The notes: generated by a model not told the origin, from the letters alone. A stretch of 64,000 bases of DNA from VXNE01 sp963664635 (GCA_963664635.1 OY761542.1:3968001-4032000); one strand, 5' to 3'. Positions 10,276 through 19,148 are shown, counted from the stretch's first letter. Numbers and translations: made by a program.

Positions 10276-11392
10276 TCATCCGTGGTTCGGAGGCGACAGG
10301 CCCGCCTTCAGGCTCGCCTCGATGAACTCGTCGAGATCGCCGTCGAGCACGTTGTTCGGGTCGCTCCGCTCGACGAGCGTGCGCAAGTCCTTGACGCGGG
10401 ACTGGTCGAGCACGTACGAGCGTATCTGGTTGCCCCACCCGATATCGACCTTGCTGTCCTCCACCGCCTGGCGCTCCTCCTGGCGCTTGCGCTGTTCGAG
10501 TTCGAAGAGCTTGGCGCGCAGTTGCTTGTACGCCTGGTCTCGGTTCTGGTGCTGGGAACGTTCGCTCTGGCACTGTACGACGACCCCGGTCGGCAGGTGG
10601 GTCAGCCGCACGGCGGAGTCCGTCCGGTTGACGTGCTGGCCCCCGGCGCCGCTCGCCCGGTAGGTGTCCACCCGCACGTCGGCCCGCGCGATCTCGATCT
10701 CGATGTCGTCGTCCACCTCGGGGGAGACGAACACCGAAGCGAAGGACGTGTGCCGCCGGTTGCCGGCGTCGAAGGGGGACTTGCGCACCAGGCGGTGCAC
10801 GCCGGTCTCCGTGCGGAGCCGTCCGTAGGCATAGTCGCCCGACACCAGCACCGTGGCGCCCTTGATGCCGGCCACGTCGCCCGCGGAGACCTCCACGAGC
10901 TCGGTGCCGAAACCGCGCTTCTCGCCCCAGCGCAGGTACATCCGCAGCAGCATCTCGGCCCAGTCCTGGGCCTCCGTGCCACCGGAACCCGCCTGGATCT
11001 CGAGGTAGGCGTTCGACGGGTCCACCTCGTTGTCGAACATGCGGCGGAACTCGAGATCCGCGAGGTCTCTCTCGACCACGCCGAGGTCGCCGTCAATCTC
11101 GTCCAGGGTCTCCCCATCGCCGTCGGCCGCGGCCATCTCCGCGAGTTCGGCCGCGTCGTTCAACGCCACCGCGAGCCGCTCGAGGCCGGTCACGGTCTTC
11201 TCGAGGGATGCTCTTTCCCGGGCGAGGCTCTCCGCGGCATCGCGGTCATTCCACGCGTCCGGATCGGCAAGGGTGAGGTCGACTTCCTCGAGGCGCTGTT
11301 TGCGGCCGGGGTAGTCAAAGATACCCCCGAAGCGCTGCGCTGCGCCCACCGAGCGCCTTGATGCGCTCACGTATCGAAGTGATTTCGGCCAC
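10276..11392 (-). CDS. prfB: peptide chain release factor 2 with programmed +1 frameshift
   Basis: RF2 recognises UGA and UAA stop codons. The gene is split by an in-frame TGA. The zero frame runs from a GTG at 11392 through 25 codons ending ALRGYL, then CTT TGA at 11320-11315. A +1 shift that skips T11317 continues as DYPGRKQRLEEV through to 10276. The mature product is about 371 residues. The GGQ motif (ASGAGGQHVNRTD) and the UGA-recognition SPF tripeptide (RKSPFDAGNRRH) are both present. A GGGGG run just upstream of TATCTTTGAC acts as the internal Shine-Dalgarno element. The gene is autoregulated by RF2 level, as known for E. coli. Confidence 0.95.
11314..11330 (-). promoter_or_regulatory. 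prfB programmed frameshift site
   Basis: On the minus strand the sequence reads GGGGGTATCTTTGAC, with the slip codon CTT (11320-11318), the stop TGA (11317-11315) and the C that follows it. The G-run acts as the internal Shine-Dalgarno-like stimulator. This is the classic bacterial RF2 arrangement: low RF2 slows termination at TGA, promotes the +1 slip and so raises RF2. Confidence 0.93.
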
Positions 11393-11576
11393 GCGGGGTC
11401 CCGTCCGGCAAAGGCTGCCATTGTAGCGCCCGGGCGCGCCGGGCGACGGCGTGGGGCTTGCACGATGTCGATACGAGAGATGTAGGGGAGGGGCTTGTCC
11501 GCTCCCGTCTCACGGCTCGCACGAATTCGCCGGGGACGACCACGGGGGCCGGGGACAGGCGACCACCAGAGTCGCC

Positions 11577-13286
11577 CTACATCATCGGCTCGAGGGCTTC
11601 GATGACCAGTTGCAGCGTCTCCCTGTCGCGGTAGTCGTTGATGCCGAGGCGGTAGAGCGCGCGCACCCGGCCCGCGCCCAATGGGGGCTGGTCGAACGCG
11701 ATGGCGTCCGCCACGCGATCCTCCCGCTTCAGCACCAGCCTGAGGTGGCGCTCGCCAACGACGCGCTCGCTCGCGACGTCGAACTCGCCCTGGAACACGG
11801 GTTCCTCGAACGCGGCGCCCCAGGGGCCGTGGTCGGCGACCAGGCGCGCGTTGGCGAGTTTCAGCTCCGCCGCCGGCAACTCGCCGTCCGTCACCCGCAC
11901 GTCGCGCAGGTCGCGTGCGGAGACACGCGCATCGACGGCCTCGCGGAACGCCTTCGAGAAACGCGCGAGCTGGGCCCGCTTGATGGTCAGGCCGGCCGCC
12001 ATCGCATGGCCTCCGAAGCGAACGACCAGCCCCGGGTAACGCACGGCCACATCCGCTATCGCGTCGCGGATGTGCAGGTTCCGTATGGATCGGGCGGAAC
12101 CCCGCAGCTCGCCCGGCGCCGCGTCCCCGGCGTCGGCGAAGGCGATCGCCGGCCGGTGGCGGCGCTCCCGCACGCGTCCGGCCACGATACCGATGACGCC
12201 CTGGTGCCAGCCCGGGTCATAGACGCAGATCGCCGACTCCCCGCCGACGCCGGCGGCGTCGACGAGGACCTCGGCCTCAGCCGTCATCGTCTGCTCGATG
12301 TCCCGGCGTTCGAGGTTCAGCGCGTCGAGACGCGCCGCGAGGGGACGTGCGGTCGCGAGGTCCCCGGCGAGCAGGCAGGCGATGCCGGTACTCATGTCGT
12401 CCAGGCGCCCCGCCGCGTTGAGCCGGGGGCCGATCGCGAAGCCGAGATCGGCAGCGCGCATGCGCCGCGTAGACCGCCGTGCGGCCTCCGCCAGCGCGGC
12501 GATCCCCGGACGCGCGAGCCCGGCGCGGATGCGGCGCAGACCCTGGTGCACCAGGATCCGGTTGTTGCGGTCCAGGGGCACCACGTCGGCGACGGTGCCG
12601 AGGGCGACCAGATCCAGCCAGGGCGCGAGGTTGGGGCGCGGGCGGCCCGGCGCCTCGAAAGCTCCGCGCGCCTCGAGACGCGCCCGCACCTGGCTCAGGA
12701 CGTAGTAGACGACCCCCACCCCGGCGAGCGCCTTGCTCGCAAAGCGGCAGCCCGGCATGTTGGGGTTCACGATGGCGCGCGCCGCCGGCAGTTCGGCGCC
12801 GGGCAGGTGATGGTCCGTGACCACCACGTCCACGCCGGCGTCCTGCAGCACCCGCACGCCCTCGATGCTCGCGATGCCGTTGTCCACCGTCATGACGACG
12901 GCGGGTTCCCGGTCCAGGGCGACGCCGGCAAGTTCCGGAGACAGCCCGTAGCCGAAGTCGAAGCGGTTCGGCACCAGGTAGTCGACCCGCCGCGCCCCGA
13001 AGGCGGCAAGCAGCGACACCGCCAGGGCCGTGCCGGTGGCTCCGTCCGCGTCGAAGTCGCCCACGACGAGGATCGGTTCGTCGCGCGTCACCGCCTGCTC
13101 GAGGCGCCCGGATGCCGCGTCGATGCCGGACAGGTCGCGCGGATTCAGCAGTTGCGACAGGGAGAGATCCAGCGCCGCGGCGGAATCGATGCCGCGCGCC
13201 GCCAGGGTCTCGGCGAAGAAACGGGGAAATCGGGCAGCCAGGTCGGGGGCGACCTGGCCCACGGCGCGACGTTCGACTTCGATCAG
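11577..13286 (-). CDS. recJ: single-stranded-DNA-specific exonuclease RecJ
   Basis: RecJ degrades single-stranded DNA 5' to 3' in recombination and mismatch repair. DHH-family motifs are VVGDFDADGATGTA near 76, MTVDNGIAS, VTDHHLPGAEL near 145, ALGTVADVVPLD near 210, and the DHHA1 motif RFGGHAMAAGLT near 400. The start is uncertain. The family-typical N-terminus (IEVERRAVGQVAPDL) is only included if translation begins at a CTG at 13286, which overlaps the hom stop as CTGA with GAGG just upstream. A GTG at 13262 would give a protein eight residues shorter. A 184-bp gap separates recJ from prfB. Confidence 0.9.
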   Translation of the reverse strand: MIEVERRAVGQVAPDLAARFPRFFAETLAARGIDSAAALDLSLSQLLNPRDLSGIDAASGRLEQAVTRDEPILVVGDFDADGATGTALAVSLLAAFGARRVDYLVPNRFDFGYGLSPELAGVALDREPAVVMTVDNGIASIEGVRVLQDAGVDVVVTDHHLPGAELPAARAIVNPNMPGCRFASKALAGVGVVYYVLSQVRARLEARGAFEAPGRPRPNLAPWLDLVALGTVADVVPLDRNNRILVHQGLRRIRAGLARPGIAALAEAARRSTRRMRAADLGFAIGPRLNAAGRLDDMSTGIACLLAGDLATARPLAARLDALNLERRDIEQTMTAEAEVLVDAAGVGGESAICVYDPGWHQGVIGIVAGRVRERRHRPAIAFADAGDAAPGELRGSARSIRNLHIRDAIADVAVRYPGLVVRFGGHAMAAGLTIKRAQLARFSKAFREAVDARVSARDLRDVRVTDGELPAAELKLANARLVADHGPWGAAFEEPVFQGEFDVASERVVGERHLRLVLKREDRVADAIAFDQPPLGAGRVRALYRLGINDYRDRETLQLVIEALEPMM

Positions 13287-14599
13287 GGGGCCTCGCCGAA
13301 ATCGGCGACACGGATGCGCCGGATGGCGCCGCTGACGCCTTCGAGCGCCGCGATGGCCGCGGTCGCCCGATGCACGTCCGCCTCCGAGACCACGTTCGTC
13401 AGGATGACGATCGGCACCCATTGCGCGCCCTCTCCCGAGCGGATCGCGCGGGCGCGCTGTATGGCGCCCTCGATCGAGATGCCTTCGCGGCTCAGGGCAT
13501 CCGCCACATGCGCGAACACGCCCGGCTCGTCGACGGCCGGTATTTTGAGATAGTGCGCCGAACGCAGCCCTGCCATCGTCGGCCGGCCCCGCGGCTCGCC
13601 CGACGCCCGTCGACCCGGCCGCTCGTCCCGGGCGATCGCGACGAGATCGGCGACGATGGCCGACGCGGTGGGCGCGCCACCCGCCCCCGGCCCCAGGTAC
13701 AGCGTGGAGCCGACCGCATGCCCGTTCACCTGCACGGCGTTCATCACGCCGTCGACCTTGGCGATCAATGCGTTCTCCGGCACGAGGCACGGATGCACGC
13801 GCGCCTCGACGCCCGAGACGCCGCGACTGGCGATGCCCAGGTGCTTGATCCGATAGCCGAGTTCGCGCGCGTACTCGATGTCCTCGACATCCACCGCAGA
13901 GATGCCCTCCGTGTGGACGGCATCGAAGTCGAACGGTGCGTCGAACGCGAGCCCGGCGAGTATGGCGAGCTTGTACGCGGCATCGATGCCGTCGACGTCG
14001 AACGACGGGTCCGCCTCCGCGTACCCGAGTCGCTGCGCCTCGGCGAGGGCCGTATCGAAATCGCCCCGCCGGTCGGTCATGGCCGTGAGGATGTAGTTCG
14101 AGGTGCCGTTCACGATGCCCGCCAGCCACTCGATCCGGTTCGCCGCCAACCCGTGGGTCAGCGCATTGAGGATCGGGATGCCCCCGGCCACGGACGCCTC
14201 GAAGCCGACCCGCACGCCGGCGCGCTCCGCGGCCGACAGCAGGGCGTTGCCGTGCTGGGCAATCAGGGCCTTGTTGGCCGTGACCAGATGTTTGCCGGCG
14301 GCGATGGCGTCCACGAAGAGGCCCCGGGCGGCGTCCAGCGCGCGCTGGGCATCATGGCCGGCGATGGTCTCGACGATCACGTCCACGGCGTCGCCGGCCG
14401 TAAGGACCGCGAGGTCCGTCGCGAAGGGTGCGCCGCCGAGATCGACTTCGGGCCGCGGCGTGCGGCTCACCACGCGGGTCAACTCAAGCGGGCGGCCGGC
14501 ACGGGCCGCGAGCACGGCTCCGTTTTCGAGCAGCTCGCGCACCACCGCGCGGCCCACGGTTCCCAGGCCGGCCAGGCCCACTCGCAACGGTGCGGTCAT
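13283..14599 (-). CDS. hom: homoserine dehydrogenase
   Basis: The 438-residue enzyme reduces aspartate semialdehyde to homoserine, the branch point to threonine and methionine. The NAD(P) motif GLAGLGTVG is at about 8-16, the catalytic-region motif SVAGGIPILNALTHG near 156, and GYAEADPSFDVDGID near 212. A C-terminal ACT domain (VDEPGVFAHVADALSREGIS, about 353-372) suggests feedback control by threonine. The aspartokinase domain is absent, so it is a monofunctional enzyme. In Pseudomonas thrC follows hom. Here recJ follows directly, with overlapping stop and start, so threonine synthase must be encoded elsewhere. Confidence 0.94.
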   Translation of the reverse strand: MTAPLRVGLAGLGTVGRAVVRELLENGAVLAARAGRPLELTRVVSRTPRPEVDLGGAPFATDLAVLTAGDAVDVIVETIAGHDAQRALDAARGLFVDAIAAGKHLVTANKALIAQHGNALLSAAERAGVRVGFEASVAGGIPILNALTHGLAANRIEWLAGIVNGTSNYILTAMTDRRGDFDTALAEAQRLGYAEADPSFDVDGIDAAYKLAILAGLAFDAPFDFDAVHTEGISAVDVEDIEYARELGYRIKHLGIASRGVSGVEARVHPCLVPENALIAKVDGVMNAVQVNGHAVGSTLYLGPGAGGAPTASAIVADLVAIARDERPGRRASGEPRGRPTMAGLRSAHYLKIPAVDEPGVFAHVADALSREGISIEGAIQRARAIRSGEGAQWVPIVILTNVVSEADVHRATAAIAALEGVSGAIRRIRVADFGEAP

Positions 14600-14625
14600 G
14601 GGATGCCTCGCGCCCCGTGCGTTGC

Positions 14626-15381
14626 CTACCGCAGGCCAAGCCGCTGCGCGAGGTCCGCCGCGGGCATGTAACCCGGGATCAGTGCGCCGTCGGGCGTCAC
14701 CATCGTCGGCGTTCCTCCCACCCCGACGGCCGCACCAAGCTCGTACTGTTCGGCGACCGGGTTGGCGCAGCTCCGCGCCGGCACGCTGTCGCCCTGCTTC
14801 AGCCGCGTGATCGCACGCTGGCGATCGTCGGCGCACCACGCCGACACCATGTTCTCGTACGTTTCGGAGTCCACGCCCGCGCGCGGAAAGGCGAGATAGC
14901 GCAACTCGATGCCGTAGTCGGCCAGCTCGTCCCGCTCCTGGTGCAGCTTGCGGCAATACCCGCAATCGACATCCGTGAAGACGTTGACCACGGCCTTCGT
15001 TTCCTGCGGGGCAAAGATGATCATGTCGGACAGGGCGACATCCGCCAGCAGTTCCCGGCGGCGATCCTGGCGACGGATTTCCGCCAGGTTGACCGGTCCG
15101 GCCTCGGTGAGCGCGTACATGTCGCCGGCGATCAGGTGGGATACCCCGGCGTCGGCGTACATCATGCTGCCGTCCTGCATTTCCACGGCATAGATCCCGG
15201 GCAGCGGCGACGGGCCGACCTTCGAGACCGGCATCCCGGGCAGCAGCTCGGCAAGCCGTTCCCGCACCGCCGTTTCCGCAACGGCCTCTTCCGCGCTCCC
15301 CACTTGCGCGCCGACGCCAAGCCCGCCGGCGACCGCGAGAGCGAGCACCAGTCGCGTGGCTGCCGTTGTGGGGACCGTCAT
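14626..15381 (-). CDS. dsbC: thiol:disulfide interchange protein DsbC-like
   Basis: The 251-residue periplasmic protein has an N-terminal signal peptide (VLALAVAGGLGVGAQVGSAE, cleavage near residue 30). It then has a DsbC/G-type N-terminal dimerisation domain and a thioredoxin-fold domain with the redox motif CGYC at about 141-144. A second cysteine pair (SAWCADD and ARSCANP) is also typical. The cis-proline loop is GGTPTMVTPDG. The likely role is isomerising wrong disulfides in exported proteins. The gene lies between xerD and hom, the conserved gammaproteobacterial location. Confidence 0.92.
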   Translation of the reverse strand: MTVPTTAATRLVLALAVAGGLGVGAQVGSAEEAVAETAVRERLAELLPGMPVSKVGPSPLPGIYAVEMQDGSMMYADAGVSHLIAGDMYALTEAGPVNLAEIRRQDRRRELLADVALSDMIIFAPQETKAVVNVFTDVDCGYCRKLHQERDELADYGIELRYLAFPRAGVDSETYENMVSAWCADDRQRAITRLKQGDSVPARSCANPVAEQYELGAAVGVGGTPTMVTPDGALIPGYMPAADLAQRLGLR

Positions 15382-15430
15382 GAATCTTCTCCTGCGCGTC
15401 GTCCGCGGCGGCAGCGCGCGCTCCGGGTGG

Positions 15431-16363
15431 TCACCCTCTCGGGTGATGCGATGAGTGTAACCGCTTCAATCGATCCCGCGCGACGTGGGTGTAGATCTGG
15501 GTCGTGGAGAGATCCGCGTGTCCGAGCATCATCTGCACGGCGCGCAGGTCGGCATCGTTGTTGACGAGATGGGTGGCGAAGGCGTGCCGCAGGGTGTGCG
15601 GCGAGATCTCCCGCGCTATGCCCGCGCGGCGCGCGTAGCGCTTGATCCCGTGCCAGAACGCCTGGCGCGTCATGGGCGTGCCGCGGTTGCTCGGAAACAG
15701 CGCATCGCTCGGACGGCCCCGCAGCAGTGCCGGCCGGGCCGTCACCAGGTACCTCCCCACCCAGTGCAGGGCTTCCTCGTGGACCGGCACGAGGCGTTCC
15801 TTGTCGCCCTTGCCGGTCACCCGCGCCACGCCCTGGCGCAGGTTGAGCGCGGTCACCGTGAGGCCCACGAGCTCGGAGACCCTCAAGCCGGTCGCGTACA
15901 GCACCTCCAGCATCGTGCGATCCCGATACTCGCCGGGGTTCCCGGTCGGGTCCTCCACGTCCGGAGCCGCCAGCAGGGCCTCCACCTCGTTCTCCGCCAG
16001 GGACTTCGGCAGCGGCCGACCCAGCAGCGGCTGTGCGAGGTCCGCCGTCGGGTCGCGCTCCAGCCGTCCGCCGTCGACCGCCGCCCGGTAGTATCCGCGC
16101 AGGCAGGACAGGCCACGCGCGGTGGAACGCGCCGAGACGCCGGCCCCGTGACGTTCCGCCAAGTAGTCCAGGATGTCGGCGCCGCGGGCCGAGTCGAGTC
16201 CCCGGTCAAGCCACGTCCTGAAGGCCGTGAGGTCCCTGCGGTAAGCCGCCAGCGTGTTGGCCGCGAGCCCCTTCTGCAGCCACAGGCCATCGACGTAGGC
16301 GTCGATCTCCGCGAAGCCGCCGCGCTTCGGTCCCGCGTTGCGGGAGCCCTCGCCGGGCGTCAG
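15431..16363 (-). CDS. xerD: site-specific tyrosine recombinase XerD
   Basis: XerD works with XerC at dif to resolve chromosome dimers. The N-terminal SAM-like core-binding domain includes IDAYVDGLWLQKGLAANTLA. The catalytic residues are R in LYATGLRVSEL, K in GKGDKERLVP, the HTLRHAFATH box, H in MLGHADLSTTQ, and the tyrosine in IYTHV. The frame has no ATG, GTG or TTG early enough to include the N-terminal domain. A CTG at 16363 overlaps the rplS stop as CTGA and sits five bases after a perfect AAGGAG, so it is taken as the start, giving 310 residues. Starting at the TTG at 16162 would delete the DNA-binding domain. Confidence 0.92.
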   Translation of the reverse strand: MTPGEGSRNAGPKRGGFAEIDAYVDGLWLQKGLAANTLAAYRRDLTAFRTWLDRGLDSARGADILDYLAERHGAGVSARSTARGLSCLRGYYRAAVDGGRLERDPTADLAQPLLGRPLPKSLAENEVEALLAAPDVEDPTGNPGEYRDRTMLEVLYATGLRVSELVGLTVTALNLRQGVARVTGKGDKERLVPVHEEALHWVGRYLVTARPALLRGRPSDALFPSNRGTPMTRQAFWHGIKRYARRAGIAREISPHTLRHAFATHLVNNDADLRAVQMMLGHADLSTTQIYTHVARDRLKRLHSSHHPRG

Positions 16364-16710
16364 ACCTTCTCCTTGATGCGGGCCGACCGCCCGGACCGCT
16401 CGCGCAGGTAGTAGAGCTTGGCCTGCCGCACGTCGCCCCGCCGCTTCACGGTGATGTCCGCGATCAGCGGGCTGTGCGTCTGAAACGACCGTTCGACGCC
16501 CACGCCGTGCGAGATCTTGCGCACCGTGAACGACGAGTTGAGCCCGCGGTTGCGCTTGCCGATAACGACGCCCTCGAACGCCTGCAGCCGTTCGCGCGAC
16601 CCCTCGCGGACGCGGATGCGGACCACGACGGTATCCCCGGGCCCGAAGTCCGGCACGTCGGAACGCAACTGTTCGTTTTCCAGTTCTTCGATGATCCTGT
16701 TGCGACGCAT
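16360..16710 (-). CDS. rplS: 50S ribosomal protein L19
   Basis: The 116-residue protein sits at the 30S-50S interface. The family signature FGPGDTVVVRIRVREGSRER and the core QAFEGVVIGKRNRGLNSSFT are intact, as is the C-terminal AKLYYLRERSGRSARIKE segment. The ATG at 16710 is four bases after the trmD stop, consistent with the rpsP-rimM-trmD-rplS operon. Its TGA overlaps the proposed CTG start of xerD, coupling the two. Confidence 0.97.
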   Translation of the reverse strand: MRRNRIIEELENEQLRSDVPDFGPGDTVVVRIRVREGSRERLQAFEGVVIGKRNRGLNSSFTVRKISHGVGVERSFQTHSPLIADITVKRRGDVRQAKLYYLRERSGRSARIKEKV

Positions 16711-16714
16711 GGGT

Positions 16715-17473
16715 CTACTCCACTGTGTCTGCGATACGCGTATCGCCGATGAATTCCCTGAGCAGGCGGCGGTCGTCCACGCCGAGCGGGCGGGCCGCCA
16801 AGAGGTCGGGGCGCCGCTGCCAGGTACGCCCGAGCGCTTGCCGGCGACGCCACCGCGCCACCGCGCCGTGGTCTCCCCCCAGCAGCACTTCCGGCACGGC
16901 ATCGCCTTCGAACCGCGCCGGGCGCGTGTAGTGCGGATGGTCCAGCAGTCCGTCCGCGTGGGACTCGGCCGCCGCCGACTCGGCGTTGCCCAGCGTCCCC
17001 GGCAGCAGCCGGGCGACGGCGTCGAGCACCACCATTACCGCCAGTTCGCCCCCGCTCAGGACGAAATCCCCCAGCGACAGCTCGAGGTCGATCTCGCGAC
17101 GCACGAAGCGCTCGTCCACGCCTTCGTAGCGGCCCGCCACGAACACGAGGCGCTCCTGCGCCGCGAGCTCGAGGGCGGCGCGATGGTCGAAGCGCCGGCC
17201 CTGCGGCGAGACGAAGATCGTCGTGACGGGACCCGCTGCCGCCGCCCGGGCCGCGTGCAGGGCACGGGTGAGCGGTTCCGGCTTCATGACCATCCCCGGG
17301 CCGCCACCGTAGGGCCGGTCGTCGACCGTCGCGTGACGGTCGTCGGTGTACTCGCGCGGGTCGACGACGCGAAAGGACAGCAGGCCACGGGCAACGGCCC
17401 GGCCGACCACGCCGTCGCCGCCGGTGAGCGCGTCGAACATGCCCGGGAAGATACTGATGGCCGCCGTCCACAT
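16715..17473 (-). CDS. trmD: tRNA (guanine-N1)-methyltransferase
   Basis: TrmD methylates G37 next to the anticodon using S-adenosylmethionine, which prevents +1 frameshifting. The 252-residue protein shows the trefoil-knot SAM-binding signature: RPYGGGPGMVMKPEP near 53, VFVAGRYEGVDERFV near 110, and GDFVLSGGELAVMVVLDA near 134. It lies 11 bp after rimM and 4 bp before rplS in the standard ribosomal operon order. Length and motifs are normal. Confidence 0.96.
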   Translation of the reverse strand: MWTAAISIFPGMFDALTGGDGVVGRAVARGLLSFRVVDPREYTDDRHATVDDRPYGGGPGMVMKPEPLTRALHAARAAAAGPVTTIFVSPQGRRFDHRAALELAAQERLVFVAGRYEGVDERFVRREIDLELSLGDFVLSGGELAVMVVLDAVARLLPGTLGNAESAAAESHADGLLDHPHYTRPARFEGDAVPEVLLGGDHGAVARWRRRQALGRTWQRRPDLLAARPLGVDDRRLLREFIGDTRIADTVE

Positions 17474-17484
17474 CGTGCCGATTT

Positions 17485-18039
17485 CTAGAAGTCGGGGTCC
17501 CAGTCGGCCACGATCACGCCGCGGTCGACATCGACCTCGCGGGCGACCTGCCCGATGAACGGAATGAGCCGCTCGCGCTCGCCGTCGCGCACGACGAGTG
17601 CGTCGTTGGCCCCAGTCGCGATCAGCGTCTCGACGCGACCGAGAGGCGCGCCCGCGACCGTCGTTACCGCCATGCCGATGAGATCGCGCCAGTAGTACTC
17701 GTCTTGCCCGGGCGCCGGCAGTGCGGTCTCCGGAATCCCCACCAACGCTCCGCGCCATCGCGCCGCCGCGTCGCGGTCCGCGACACCCGAGATGCTGCAG
17801 CGAAATCCCGCCCCGTGGGGACGGATTTCCTCGATGGCCACTGCGCGCCAGCCGCCCTTGCTTACCAGCGAAGCGGCCGATGTAAAGTCGCGCCGCTCCG
17901 GACGCAGGTGCCAGGGCCGATAGCCGATCAGGTTCTCGACCGGATCCGTGAAGGACGTCACGCGCAACCAGCCACGTACCCCGTAGGCGCCGTCGATGCG
18001 CCCGACCACCACCATTTTCGCCGTGGCGGTCTCGCGCAT
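17485..18039 (-). CDS. rimM: ribosome maturation factor RimM
   Basis: RimM helps assemble the 30S head by acting on 16S rRNA helix 33b and S19. The 184-residue protein has the N-terminal VGRIDGAYGVRGWLRVTSFTD motif near 12-32 and the PRC-barrel domain with DEYYWRDLIGMAV near 112, ending in VDWDP-like ADWDPDF. The ATG at 18039 is preferred because it places the barrel at the expected distance. An upstream in-frame ATG at 18120 would add an unlikely leader. A gap of 116 bp separates it from rpsP. Confidence 0.94.
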   Translation of the reverse strand: MRETATAKMVVVGRIDGAYGVRGWLRVTSFTDPVENLIGYRPWHLRPERRDFTSAASLVSKGGWRAVAIEEIRPHGAGFRCSISGVADRDAAARWRGALVGIPETALPAPGQDEYYWRDLIGMAVTTVAGAPLGRVETLIATGANDALVVRDGERERLIPFIGQVAREVDVDRGVIVADWDPDF

Positions 18040-18155
18040 GCCGCGATCCACGCCGTCCACGCCGGCCCGCCCATCAGGTGGGGTGCAGGCGGAAGGGGTC
18101 TGTCGGTTCTCGAGGCGCATCGGTTCGCTCGCCGCCCGCGGGAGCGACGCCGCGT

Positions 18156-18419
18156 TCAGGCCGACGGGGCCGCGGCGGCCCGTTTCGCGCTGTCTATGAG
18201 CCGTCTGGCGCGCTCGGTCGGCTGCGCTCCCTGGGAGAGCCAGTAGTCGACGCGGTCCAGGTCGATGCGCATGCGCTCTTCCTGCCCCCGCGCGATGGGG
18301 TTGTAGAAGCCGATGCGTTCGATGAACCGCCCGTCCCGCTTGGCCGCCCGGTCGGCGACGGTCACATGAAAGAACGGGTTCTTCCTGGCACCATGTCTCG
18401 CGAGGCGAATCGTGACCAT
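18156..18419 (-). CDS. rpsP: 30S ribosomal protein S16
   Basis: The 87-residue protein binds 16S rRNA early in 30S assembly. The signatures VTIRLARHGARKNPFFHV and the RIGFYNPIA segment are intact. It is the first gene of rpsP-rimM-trmD-rplS. Upstream on the minus strand a TAGAAT hexamer directly preceded by TG lies about 30 bp before the ATG and is a plausible -10, but no convincing -35 was found. Confidence 0.96.
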   Translation of the reverse strand: MVTIRLARHGARKNPFFHVTVADRAAKRDGRFIERIGFYNPIARGQEERMRIDLDRVDYWLSQGAQPTERARRLIDSAKRAAAAPSA

Positions 18420-18685
18420 GGGCTGTCATCCGGAAAAGGTGCGGCATTCTACAGGACGGCGCGGATTGGGGGAACTTCCCGCAGGTCAACCGCTTGGGCC
18501 GGCACCGGATCCGGGCCGCACCAGCCGATTGACCGATTGACTTGCACCACCGTTCCCCGTAAGACTTTTGCCCTGCGAAATGCAGGGGATCCGCCCGCAA
18601 ACGTGCGCGATCGGTCCTGCATACAAACCTGCGAGCAGGCGCGAACATGGCACTTCGATCAGGCAAGGAACCACACGCGGGGCCC

Positions 18686-19099
18686 ATGATGAAGTACCAG
18701 TTCGTCACCTTGATCGCCACCATCCTGCTGGTCGGCGCGACCGTCATCGGCGTCAACCTGACGATCATGGACGGGCGGTTCGTGCAGGTCGACGCCCGGT
18801 TCGCGCAGGTGGACGAACGCTTCAGGCAGGTAGACGCGCGGTTCGAGCAGGTGGAAGCCCGATTCGAGCAGGTGGATGCCCGATTTGAGCAGGTGGATGC
18901 CCGATTCGAGCAGGTGGAAGCCCGATTCGAGCAGGTGGACGAACGCCTCGACCGACTGGAGGCCCGCGTGGAGCGGATGGATCGCCGCATCGACGAGGGA
19001 TTCCGGGAGATGGCGGCGGCCATCGGGCGCCTGGAAGGGCTGATCCAGGGCTTCCACGGCACGGCGCGCGCCGCGGGGGAGACGACGCGGGCGAGCTGA
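18686..19099 (+). CDS. membrane-anchored heptad-repeat coiled-coil protein
   Basis: No named family is recognised. From the ATG at 18686 the protein has about 137 residues. It starts with a hydrophobic anchor (FVTLIATILLVGATVIGVNL, about 5-24). About nine near-perfect copies of a seven-residue unit (consensus FEQVDAR) follow, then an acidic/basic helix. The heptads place F and V at regular a/d-like positions, which predicts a long coiled coil outside or beneath the inner membrane. At DNA level the unit is a 21-bp tandem repeat. An earlier ATG at 18647 adds 13 residues. The gene converges on ffh. The function is unknown, and a spacer or scaffolding role is only a guess. Confidence 0.7.
   Translation: MMKYQFVTLIATILLVGATVIGVNLTIMDGRFVQVDARFAQVDERFRQVDARFEQVEARFEQVDARFEQVDARFEQVEARFEQVDERLDRLEARVERMDRRIDEGFREMAAAIGRLEGLIQGFHGTARAAGETTRAS
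18807..18953 (+). repeat. 21-bp tandem repeat inside the coiled-coil gene
   Basis: About seven head-to-tail units of a 21-bp sequence (consensus GCCCGATTCGAGCAGGTGGA plus one base) encode the heptads FEQVDAR or FEQVEAR. Neighbouring units differ at only one or two positions. This suggests recent expansion by slippage or unequal exchange and predicts copy-number variation between strains. Confidence 0.85.
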
Positions 19100-19148
19100 G
19101 AGCGGCGTCAGGCCGCGGCGGAGCGGCGCGCCGCCCGCGCCATGCGTC

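Noticed and set aside
18807..18953. Tandem repeat considered as a CRISPR array
   Set aside because: Units are head to tail without spacers, in frame and protein-coding. There are no cas genes nearby.
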